Assembly (NCBI GenBank): GCA_036245805.1
Contig: BTRK01000004.1
Span: 47,060,690-47,124,689 of the forward strand
From: Pristionchus mayeri
Lineage: Eukaryota; Nematoda; Chromadorea; Rhabditida; Neodiplogasteridae
Direction: 5' to 3'
DNA length: 64,000 nt
Position numbers and translations under genes: made by a program. Within the stretch, counting starts at the first letter, position 1. Each line of letters starts with the position of its first letter. The notes beneath the pieces are model-generated. The model worked only from the letters and a program-made list of their open reading frames with translations, was not told the DNA's origin and ran no database searches. Positions 23,501-34,470 of the stretch are shown here, one piece after another.

Positions 23501-26500
23501 ATGATGTCGGAAAGCGAAAGATCGAAGTTCAACTAGAATGGAGGGAGGAGTAGGTCACTAGGGTTCGAAAGTTTCCTGCACCGCTACCGTATGATTAGAA
23601 AAGAGTGCGTTGGCTCAGTGCCAAATGATGTTGGAAAGCGAAAGATCAAAGTTCAACTAGAATGGAGGGAGGAGTGGGTCACTAGGGTTCGAAAGTTTCC
23701 TGCACCGCTACCGTATGATTCGAAAAAGCGTGCGTTGGCTCAGTGCCAAATGATGTTGGAAAGCGAAAGATCAAAGTTCAACTAGAATGGAGGGAGGAGT
23801 GGGTCACTAGGGTTCGAAAGTTTCCTGCACCGCTACCGTATGATCCGAAAAAGAGTGCGTTGGCTCCGTAAAAAGTGACGTCGGGTAGCGAAAGATCAAA
23901 GTTCAACTAGAATGGAGGGAGGAGTAGGTCACTAGGGTTCGAAAGTTTCCTGCACCGCTACCGTATGATTAGAAAAAGAGTGCGTTGGCTCAGTGCCAAA
24001 TGATGTTGGAAAGCGAAAGATCGAAGTTCAACTAGAATGGAGGGAGGAGTAGGTCACTAGGGTTCGAAAGTTTCCTGCACCGCTACCGTATGATTAGAAA
24101 AAGAGTGCGTTGGCTCAGTGCCAAATGATGTCGGAAAGCGAAAGATCAAAGTTCAACTAGAATGGAGGGAGGAGTAGGTCACTAGGGTTCGAAAGTTTCC
24201 TGCACCGCTACCGTATGATTAGAAAAAGAGTGCGTTGGCTCAGTGTCAAATGATGTCGGAAAGCGAAAGATCAAAGTTCAACTAGAATGGAGGGAGGAGT
24301 AGGTCACTAGGATTCGAAAGTTTCCTGCACCGCTACCGTATGATTAGAAAAAGCGTGCGTTGGTTCAGTGCCAAATGATGTCGGAAAGCGAAAGATCAAA
24401 GTTCAACTAGAATGGAGGGAGGAGTAGGTCACTAGTGTTCGAAAGTTTCCTGCACCGCTACCGTATGATTAAAAAAAGCGTGCGTTGGCTCAGTGCCAAA
24501 TGATGTCGGAAAGCGAAAGATCAAAGTTCAACTAGAATGGAGGGAGGAGTAGGTCACTAGGGTTCGAAAGTTTCCTGCACCGCTACCGTATGATTAGAAA
24601 AAGCGTGCGTTGGCTCCGTAAAAAGTGACGTCGGGTAGCGAAAGATCAAAGTTCAACTAGAATGGAGGGAGGAGTAGGTCACTAGGGTTCGAAAGTTTCC
24701 TGCACCGCTACCGTATGATTAGAAAAAGAGTGCGTTGGCTCAGTGCCAAATGATGTCGGAAAGCGAAAGATCAAAGTTCAACTAGAATGGAGGGAGGAGT
24801 AGGTCACTAGGGTTCGAAAGTTTCCTGCACCGCTACCGTATGATTAGAAAAAGCGTGCGTTGGCTCAGTGCCAAATGATGTCGGAAAGCGAAAGATCAAA
24901 GTTCAACTAGAATGGAGGGAGGAGTAGGTCACTAGGGTTCGAAAGTTTCCTACACCGCTACCGTATGATCCGAAAAAGAGTGCGTTGGCTCCGTAAAAAG
25001 TGACGTCGGGTAGCGAAAGATCAAAGTTCAACTAGAATGGAGGGAGGAGTGGGTCACTAGGGTTCGAAAGTTTCCTGCACCGCTACCGTATGATTAGAAA
25101 AGAGTGCGTTGGCTCAGTGCCAAATGATGTTGGAAAGCGAAAGATCAAAGTTCAACTAGAATGGAGGGAGGAGTGGGTCACTAGGGTTCGAAAGTTTCCT
25201 GCACCGCTACCGTATGATTCGAAAAAGCGTGCGTTGGCTCAGTGCCAAATGATGTTGGAAAGCGAAAGATCAAAGTTCAACTAGAATGGAGGGAGGAGTG
25301 GGTCACTAGGGTTCGAAAGTTTCCTGCACCGCTACCGTATGATCCGAAAAAGAGTGCGTTGGCTCCGTAAAAAGTGACGTCGGGTAGCGAAAGATCAAAG
25401 TTCAACTAGAATGGAGGGAGGAGTAGGTCACTAGGGTTCGAAAGTTTCCTGCACCGCTACCGTATGATTAGAAAAAGAGTGCGTTGGCTCAGTGCCAAAT
25501 GATGTTGGAAAGCGAAAGATCGAAGTTCAACTAGAATGGAGGGAGGAGTAGGTCACTAGGGTTCGAAAGTTTCCTGCACCGCTACCGTATGATTAGAAAA
25601 AGAGTGCGTTGGCACAGTGCCAAATGATGTCGGAAAGCGAAAGATCAAAGTTCAACTAGAATGGAGGGAGGAGTAGGTCACTAGGGTTCGAAAGTTTCCT
25701 GCACCGCTACCGTATGATTAGAAAAAGCGTGCGTTGGCTCAGTGCCAAATGATGTCGGAAAGCGAAAGATCAAAGTTCAACTAGAATGGAGGGAGGAGTA
25801 GGTCACTAGGGTTCGAAAGTTTCCTGCACCGCTACCGTATGATTAGAAAAAGAGTGCGTTGGCTCAGTGCCAAATGATGTCGGAAAGCGGAAGATCAAAG
25901 TTCAACTAGAATGGAGGAAGGAGTAGGTCACTAGGGTTCGAAAGTTTCCTGCACCGCTACCGTATGATCCGAAAAAGAGTGCGTTGGCTCCGTAAAAAGT
26001 GACGTCGGGTAGCGAAAGATCAAAGTTCAACTAGAATGGAGGGAGGAGTAGGTCACTAGGGTTCGAAAGTTTCCTGCACCGCTACCGTATGATTAGAAAA
26101 AGCGTGCGTTGGCTCAGTGCCAAATGATGTCGGAAAGCGAAAGATCAAAGTTCAACTAGAATGGAGGGAGGAGTAGGTCACTAGAGTTCGAAAGTTTCCT
26201 GCACCGCTACCGTATGATCCGAAAAAGAGTGCGTTGGCTCCGTAAAAAGTGATGTCGGAAAGCGAAAGATCAAAGTTCAACTAGAATGGAGGGAGGAGTA
26301 GGTCACTAGGGTTCGAAAGTTTCCTGCACCGCTACCGTATGATCCGAAAAAGAGTGCGTTGGCTCCGTAAAAAGTGACGTCGGGTAGCGAAAGATCAAAG
26401 TTCAACTAGAATGGAGGGAGGAGTGGGTCACTAGGGTTCGAAAGTTTCCTGCACCGCTACCGTATGATCCGAAAAAGAGTGCGTTGGCTCCGTAAAAAGT

Positions 26501-29500
26501 GACGTCGGGTAGCGAAAGATCAAAGTTCAACTAGAATGGAGGGAGGAGTGGGTCACTAGGGTTCGAAAGTTTCCTGCACCGCTACCGTATGATTCGAAAA
26601 AGCGTGCGTTGGCTCAGTGCCAAATGATGTTGGAAAGCGAAAGATCGAAGTTCAACTAGAATGGAGGGAGGAGTAGGTCACTAGGGTTCGAAAGTTTCCT
26701 GCACCGCTACCGTATGATTAGAAAAAGAGTGCGTTGGCTCAGTGCCAAATGATGTTGGAAAGCGAAAGATCAAAGTTCAACTAGAATGGAGGGAGGAGTG
26801 GGTCACTAGGGTTCGAAAGTTTCCTGCACCGCTACCGTATGATTCGAAAAAGCGTGCGTTGGCTCAGTGCCAAATGATGTTGGAAAGCGAAAGATCGAAG
26901 TTCAACTAGAATGGAGGGAGGAGTGGGTCACTAGGGTTCGAAAGTTTCCTGCACCGCTACCGTATGATCCGAAAAAGAGTGCGTTGGCTCCGTAAAAGGT
27001 GACGTCGGGTAGCGAAAGATCAAAGTTCAACTAGAATGGAGGGAGGAGTAGGTCACTAGGGTTCGAAAGTTTCCTGCACCGCTACCGTATGATTAGAAAA
27101 AGCGTGCGTTGGCTCAGTGCCAAATGATGTCGGAAGCGAAAGATCAAAGTTCAACTAGAATGGAGGGAGGAGTAGGTCACTAGGGTTCGAAAGTTTCCTG
27201 CACCGCTACCGTATGATCCGAAAAAGAGTGCGTTGGCTCCGTAAAAAGTGACGTCGGGTAGCGAAAGATCAAAGTTCAACTAGAATGGAGGGAGGAGTAG
27301 GTCACTAGGGTTCGAAAGTTTCCTGCACCGCTACCGTATGATTAGAAAAAGAGTGCGTTGGCTCAGTGCCAAATGATGTTGGAAAGCGAAAGATCGAAGT
27401 TCAACTAGAATGGAGGGAGGAGTAGGTCACTAGGGTTCGAAAGTTTCCTGCACCGCTACCGTATGATTAGAAAAAGCGTGCGTTGGCTCAGTGCCAAAGG
27501 ATGTCGGAAAGCGAAAGATCAAAGTTCAACTAGAATGGAGGGAGGAGTAGGTCACTAGGGTTCGAAAGTTTCCTGCACCGCTACCGTATGATTAGAAAAA
27601 GAGTGCGTTGGCTCAGTGCCAAATGATGTCGGAAAGCGGAAGATCAAAGTTCAACTAGAATGGAGGAAGGAGTAGGTCACTAGGGTTCGAAAGTTTCCTG
27701 CACCGCTACCGTATGATCCGAAAAAGAGTGCGTTGGCTCCGTAAAAAGTGACGTCGGGTAGCGAAAGATCAAAGTTCAACTAGAATGGAGGGAGGAGTAG
27801 GTCACTAGGGTTCGAAAGTTTCCTGCACCGCTACCGTATGATTAGAAAAAGCGTGCGTTGGCTCAGTGCCAAATGATGTCGGAAAGCGAAAGATCAAAGT
27901 TCAACTAGAATGGAGGGAGGAGTAGGTCACTAGAGTTCGAAAGTTTCCTGCACCGCTACCGTATGATCCGAAAAAGAGTGCGTTGGCTCCGTAAAAAGTG
28001 ATGTCGGAAAGCGAAAGATCAAAGTTCAACTAGAATGGAGGGAGGAGTAGGTCACTAGGGTTCGAAAGTTTCCTGCACCGCTACCGTATGATCCGAAAAA
28101 GAGTGCGTTGGCTCCGTAAAAAGTGACGTCGGGTAGCGAAAGATCAAAGTTCAACTAGAATGGAGGGAGGAGTGGGTCACTAGGGTTCGAAAGTTTCCTG
28201 CACCGCTACCGTATGATCCGAAAAAGAGTGCGTTGGCTCCGTAAAAAGTGACGTCGGGTAGCGAAAGATCAAAGTTCAACTAGAATGGAGGGAGGAGTGG
28301 GTCACTAGGGTTCGAAAGTTTCCTGCACCGCTACCGTATGATTCGAAAAAGCGTGCGTTGGCTCAGTGCCAAATGATGTTGGAAAGCGAAAGATCGAAGT
28401 TCAACTAGAATGGAGGGAGGAGTAGGTCACTAGGGTTCGAAAGTTTCCTGCACCGCTACCGTATGATTAGAAAAAGAGTGCGTTGGCTCAGTGCCAAATG
28501 ATGTTGGAAAGCGAAAGATCAAAGTTCAACTAGAATGGAGGGAGGAGTGGGTCACTAGGGTTCGAAAGTTTCCTGCACCGCTACCGTATGATTCGAAAAA
28601 GCGTGCGTTGGCTCAGTGCCAAATGATGTTGGAAAGCGAAAGATCGAAGTTCAACTAGAATGGAGGGAGGAGTGGGTCACTAGGGTTCGAAAGTTTCCTG
28701 CACCGCTACCGTATGATCCGAAAAAGAGTGCGTTGGCTCCGTAAAAGGTGACGTCGGGTAGCGAAAGATCAAAGTTCAACTAGAATGGAGGGAGGAGTAG
28801 GTCACTAGGGTTCGAAAGTTTCCTGCACCGCTACCGTATGATTAGAAAAAGCGTGCGTTGGCTCAGTGCCAAATGATGTCGGAAGCGAAAGATCAAAGTT
28901 CAACTAGAATGGAGGGAGGAGTAGGTCACTAGGGTTCGAAAGTTTCCTGCACCGCTACCGTATGATCCGAAAAAGAGTGCGTTGGCTCCGTAAAAAGTGA
29001 CGTCGGGTAGCGAAAGATCAAAGTTCAACTAGAATGGAGGGAGGAGTAGGTCACTAGGGTTCGAAAGTTTCCTGCACCGCTACCGTATGATTAGAAAAAG
29101 CGTGCGTTGGCTCAGTGCCAAATGATGTCGGAAAGCGAAAGATCAAAGTTCAACTAGAATGGAGGGAGGAGTAGGTCACTAGGGTTCGAAAGTTTCCTGC
29201 ACCGCTACCGTATGATTAGAAAAAGAGTGCGTTGGCTCAGTGCCAAATGATGTCGGAAAGCGAAAGATCAAAGTTCAACTAGAATGGAGGGAGGAGTAGG
29301 TCACTAGGGTTCGAAAGTTTCCTGCACCGCTACCGTATGATTCGAAAAAGCGTGCGTTGGCTCAGTGCCAAATGATGTTGGAAAGCGAAAGATCGAAGTT
29401 CAACTAGAATGGAGGGAGGAGTAGGTCACTAGGGTTCGAAAGTTTCCTGCACCGCTACCGTATGATTAGAAAAAGCGTGCGTTGGCTCAGTGCCAAATGA

Positions 29501-32417
29501 TGTCGGAAAGCGAAAGATCAAAGTTCAACTAGAATGGAGGGAGGAATGGGTCACTAGGGTTCGAAAGTTTCCTGCACCGCTACCGTATGATTAGAAAAAG
29601 AGTGCGTTGGCTCAGTGCCAAATGATGTCGGAAAGCGAAAGATCAAAGTTCAACTAGAATGGAGGGAGGAGCAGGTCACTAGGGTTCGAAAGTTTCCTGC
29701 ACCGCTACCGTATGATCCGAAAAAGAGTGCGTTGGCTCAGTGCCAAATGATGTCGGAAAGCGAAAGATCAAAGTTCAACTAGAATGGAGGGAGGAGTAGG
29801 TCACTAGGGTTCGAAAGTTTCCTGCACCGCTACCGTATGATTAGAAAAAGAGTGCGTTGGCTCAGTGCCAAATGATGTCGGAAAGCGAAAGATCAAAGTT
29901 CAACTAGAATGGAGGGAGGAGTGGGTCACTAGGGTTCGAAAGTTTCCTGCACCGCTACCGTATGATTAGAAAAAGCGTGCGTTGGCTCAGTGCCAAATGA
30001 TGTCGGAAGCGAAAGATCAAAGTTCAACTAGAATGGAGGGAGGAGTAGGTCACTAGGGTTCGAAAGTTTCCTGCACCGCTACCGTATGATTAGAAAAAGC
30101 GTGCGTTGGCTCAGTGCCAAATGATGTCGGAAAGCGAAAGATCAAAGTTCAACTAGAATGGAGGGAGGAGTGGGTCACTAGGGTTCGAAAGTTTCCTGCA
30201 TCGCTACCGTATGGTTCGAAAAAGCGTGCGTTGGCTCAGTGTCAAATGATGTCGGAAAGCGAAAGATCGAAGTTCAACTAAAATGGAGGGAGGAGTGGGT
30301 CACTAGGGTTCGAAAGTTTCCTGCACCGCTACCGTATGATTAGAAAAAGAGTGCGTTGGCTCAGTGTCAAATGATGTCGGAAAGCGAAAGATCGAAGTTC
30401 AACTAGAATGGAGGGAGGAGTGGGTCACTAGGGTTCGAAAGTTTCCTGCACCGCTACCGTATGATTAGAAAAAGAGTGCGTTGGCTCAGTGCCAAATGAT
30501 GTCGGAAAGCGAAAGATCAAAGTTCAACTAGAATGGAGGGAGGAGTAGGTCACTAGGGTTCGAAAGTTTCCTGCACCGCTACCGTATGATTAGAAAAAGC
30601 GTGCGTTGGCTCAGTGCCAAATGATGTTGGAAAGCGAAAGATCGAAGTTCAACTAGAATGGAGGGAGGAGTAGGTCACTAGGGTTCGAAAGTTTCCTGCA
30701 CCGCTACCGTATGATTCGAAAAAGCGTGCGTTGGCTCAGTGTCAAATGATGTCGGAAAGCGAAAGATCGAAGTTCAACTAAAATGGAGGGAGGAGTGGGT
30801 CACTAGGGTTCGAAAGTTTCCTGCACCGCTACCGTATGATCCGAAAAAGAGTGCGTTGGCTCCGTAAAAAGTGACGTCGGGTAGCGAAAGATCAAAGTTC
30901 AACTAGAATGGAGGGAGGAGTGGGTCACTAGGGTTCGAAAGTTTCCTGCACCGCTACCGTATGATTAGAAAAAGAGTGCGTTGGCTCAGTGCCAAATGAT
31001 GTTGGAAAGCGAAAGATCGAAGTTCAACTAGAATGGAGGGAGGAGTAGGTCACTAGGGTTCGAAAGTTTCCTGCACCGCTACCGTATGATTAGAAAAAGA
31101 GTGCGTTGGCTCAGTGCCAAATGATGTCGGAAAGCGAAAGATCAAAGTTCAACTAGAATGGAGGGAGGAGCAGGTCACTAGGGTTCGAAAGTTTCCTGCA
31201 CCGCTACCGTATGATCTGAAAAAGAGTGCGTTGGCTCCGTAAAAAGTGACGTCGGGTAGCGAAAGATCAAAGTTCAACTAGAATGGAGGGAGGAGTAGGT
31301 CACTAGGGTTCGAAAGTTTCCTGCACCGCTACCGTATGATTAGAAAAAGAGTGCGTTGGCTCAGTGCCAAATGATGTCGGAAAGCGAAAGATCAAAGTTC
31401 AACTAGAATGGAGGGAGGAGTAGGTCACTAGGGTTCGAAAGTTTCCTGCACCGCTACCGTATGATCCGAAAAAGAGTGCGTTGGCTCCGTAAAAAGTGAC
31501 GTCGGGTAGCGAAAGATCAAAGTTCAACTAGAATGGAGGGAAGAGTAGGTCACTAGGGTTCGAAAGTTTCCTGCACCGCTACCGTATGATTAGAAAAAGC
31601 GTGCGTTGGCTCAGTGCCAAATGATGTCGGAAAGCGAAAGACCAAAGTTCAACTAGAATGGAGGGAGGAGTAGGTCACTAGGGTTCGAAAGTTTCCTGCA
31701 CCGCTACCGTATGATTCGAAAAAGCGTGCGTTGGCTCAGTGACAAATGATGTTGGAAAGCGAAAGATCGAAGTTCAACTAGAATGGAGGGAGGAGTAGGT
31801 CACTAGGGTTCGAAAGTTTCCTGCACCGCTACCGTATGATTAGAAAAAGAGTGCGTTGGCTCAGTGTCAAATGGTGTCGGAAAGCGAAAGATCGAAGTTC
31901 AACTAGAATGGAGGGAGGAGTGGGTCACTAGGGTTCGAAAGTTTCCTGCACCGCTACCGTATGATTAGAAAAAGAGGGCGTTGGCTCAGTGCCAAATGAT
32001 GTCGGAAAGCGAAAGACCAAAGTTCAACTAGAATGGAGGGAGGAGTAGGTCACTAGGGTTCGAAAGTTTCCTGCACCGCTACCGTATGATTCGAAAAAGC
32101 GTGCGTTGGCTCAGGGCCAAATGATGTTGGAAAGCGAAAGATCGAAGTTCAACTAGAATGGAGGGAGGAGTAGGTCACTAGGGTTCGAAAGTTTCCTGCA
32201 CCGCTACCGTATGATTGGAAAAAGAGTGCGTTGGCTCAGTGCCAAATGATGTCGGAAAGCGAAAGATCAAAGTTCAACTAGAATGGAGGGAGGAGCAGGT
32301 CACTAGGGTTCGAAAGTTTCCTGCACCGCTACCGTATGATCCGAAAAAGAGTGCGTTGGCTCCGTAAAAAGTGACGTCGGGTAGCGAAAGATCAAAGTTC
32401 AACTAGAATGGAGGGAG
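17503..32417. repeat. 125-bp satellite array with higher-order repeats
   Basis: About 119 head-to-tail copies at very high identity; CAACTAGAATGGAGGGAGG recurs every 125 bp (for example at 17,531, 17,656 and 17,781). Two monomer classes differ in a window of about 25 bp: one reads CAGTGCCAAATGATGTCGGA and the other CCGTAAAAAGTGACGTCGGG. Rare variants recur at fixed distances: 1,625 bp (13 units; 19,739 and 21,364), 1,749 bp (13 full units plus one 124-bp unit; 27,131 and 28,880) and about 1,873 bp (23,217 and 25,090). The array ends abruptly inside a unit at 32,417. No gene lies within it. Confidence 0.97.
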
Positions 32418-32468
32418 TTCGTTGATTGTCTGAATGAGATGGACGGGGTAGGTCAAAATGTCCGAACA

Positions 32469-32497
32469 TGAAAATAGTCAGAAACTTTCGCACCAAC
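32469..32497. mobile_element. Solitary mariner-type terminus
   Basis: GTCAGAAACTTTCGCACCAACCTAA followed by TA is the inverse of a TTAGGTTGGTGCGAAAG end, a form known for worm mariner elements. I see no matching opposite end nearby; the partner may have been lost when the satellite was truncated at 32,417. Confidence 0.55.
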
Positions 32498-32513
32498 CTA
32501 ATATTTTTGATTG

Positions 32514-32668
32514 TAGATATTGTTTACTGCCTCCAATTGCCTTCAAATTTGGCACAGAAGTATCTCTCTAGCATATAAACATGTCCAATTTCAAAATCTG
32601 CACAATTGCAAAATTTTTGAAATTTCGATTTTTTCAGCCATTTTTTTTTGACCAGTAAACAATATCTA
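32514..32668. repeat. Short inverted repeat
   Basis: TAGATATTGTTTACTG at the left pairs with CAGTAAACAATATCTA at the right, enclosing about 120 bp. It lies directly against the next mariner-type element. Possibly a MITE; a pair of arms this short is weak evidence. Confidence 0.5.
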
Positions 32669-33927
32669 TTAGGTTGATGCATAAGTTTTGTCGCATTTCG
32701 GAGGTCCGCAATATTTTCATAAAGGATACGTCTCAAATATTTCAGTTGCCTGCCCTTCTAGTATATGTTAGGGGTATGCATGCTCATTCAAACCATAGGG
32801 TACAGCTGATCTGTCAACGCCGGCTATGCGAAACATACTAAGATGAAGTGATTTGAATTTCTAGCAAATTGTATTAATTTGTTTGACCGGGTGCTAGTTC
32901 GCAGAGATGTAATGAACCCAGCTCCTGTAGCATGGTGATATACCCCGTGAATGCTCTTTCTAAATATATGTCAGATATGGTGCTATGTTGAGCGGAACCA
33001 AAGTTCACTGAATCTAAGGTTAGGCGCTGATTCACAGTCAACTTGACCAACTCTCCTGAATCTAGAATTATAACAACTGGGCCTACCATAAGTGCGTTCC
33101 AATTACCACTCATGGGGGGTCTACTTTAACATTTAACACGTGAGGTAGATAACACTCTTCTTTCGGGAAATTTGAATTTTGCATAAATTTAATTCCGGCA
33201 CAATTGTGCCAAAAATGCAAGTTTAGGTGTTTCGAATTCAAAATTGTCATTCAAAAGCTATTGATTTGTAAAATTATCATAAACAGATATTGGTAAGGGA
33301 AGGGTTGATGGTTCGAATGGTCACAATAAATGAGATATTGAACATGTGTGTGAGGTAGGAATTTGAACAAAGTGGAAATTTGAGCAGTTTGACTTACATT
33401 CCATCGTTCTGTATGAAGCCATTTATATCAACAGTACCCAATCGACTCCAAACTTTAACTGTATACTGAACACTTTTGGTGAATTATATTCCACAACTAT
33501 TTGGATCTCGATATCAATTGAGAAGAAAATTCGGATTACAAAACTTTTTCCGACCTTCCCTATCACAAACATTATTCAAACTCGTCTAAATTTCTAGAAC
33601 GCATTTCGTTTGCCATTTTCCATGAGTGGTTCAAAATGATTCCCATATATAGTATGTTACGCATTTCACAATAAATCGACACAATTCCTCTTTTTTCAAG
33701 AAACACTGGTGCATTAAATTGAGATGTAATCCTGATCTCACTACAACTTTGTATGCCTACTGTGCCTCGCAAACTGTCTTGACAGGAATGAAGCAAGGTG
33801 CGTAAGAAAAGGTATGAAGGCCCTCAATGAATAAGAATATCGAAATTTAGTTGGAACTAATTCAAAGAATTTCGGAGGTTAGAATGCATAAGAAATAGGA
33901 CGCGACAAAACTTATGCATCAACCTGA
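32669..33927. mobile_element. 1.26-kb mariner-type element, coding capacity decayed
   Basis: The left end TTAGGTTGATGCATAAGTTT (then TGTCGC) is matched by the inverted right end AAACTTATGCATCAACCTGA, with TA on both outer sides. The length is close to that of full-size mariner elements (about 1.3 kb), but I find no intact transposase frame or D,D(34)D signature on either strand. This is either an ancient inactive copy or a non-autonomous derivative. The ends are related to, but distinct from, those of the element at 15,756. Confidence 0.78.
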
Positions 33928-34470
33928 TACAATCAAAAATATCATAAAGATGTATCAAAAAACACGCGATCTGACATGAAAACAGGAAAATAGCAAAAAA
34001 AGCACGTTCTCAAATTTAACCAAAAAAGTTTTCCCGGGGTAAAAAAGGACGATGAATTCGAATCTGAAATAATCTCTCAGGTAAAAGAGATAATATTTTT
34101 CAGGACATGCATTTTTATGCATTTTTGCGAATTCAAATAAACAAATTTTTGAAAATTTCGGCATTTCATTGTTGTTCAATAGATTTATTGTAAACATCGA
34201 AATTATTCTACCCGACGAGGCGGTCATTTTGCTGTTTTGATCTACTTTTTTACACAACTTTGAAGGAATATATGATGCTTTGAAATTTCGAAATTACCAG
34301 GGCCGGATTTTAGGCAGTTTTGAATTTACGGCCCCACCGAGTTAACTGAAAGTTACTAGGCCTCAGGTACACTAACCACCAAAAGGGTATTCAGATTGAA
34401 GCACTTCGAACAGTTTGTCAAATAGGAGTCTCGATTTCATGCAATCAATCAGAAGACCTCTGATATATAT
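33928..34470. other. AT-rich spacer, no gene supported
   Basis: A 100-codon open frame on the minus strand (33,955-34,257) has no recognisable motif. Nothing else seen. Confidence 0.45.

Noticed and set aside
23217..25284. Three identical 64-codon frames in the 125-bp satellite
   Set aside because: They exist only where a one-base deletion opens the frame across two units, and they are copied by higher-order duplication.
17503..32417. CRISPR-like appearance of a long regular array
   Set aside because: There are no unique spacers: the whole 125-bp unit repeats; the surrounding genome is eukaryotic and no cas genes are present.
899..32417. Centromere interpretation of the two satellites
   Set aside because: Higher-order repeats suggest it, but many nematodes are holocentric and nothing in the sequence ties the arrays to kinetochore binding.
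32874..33113. Minus-strand frame within the 1.26-kb mariner-type element as a transposase
   Set aside because: It lacks the HTH and D,D(34)D landmarks of mariner transposases.
33955..34257. 100-codon minus-strand frame
   Set aside because: Phe/Lys-rich text typical of AT-rich spacer; no motif or exon structure.
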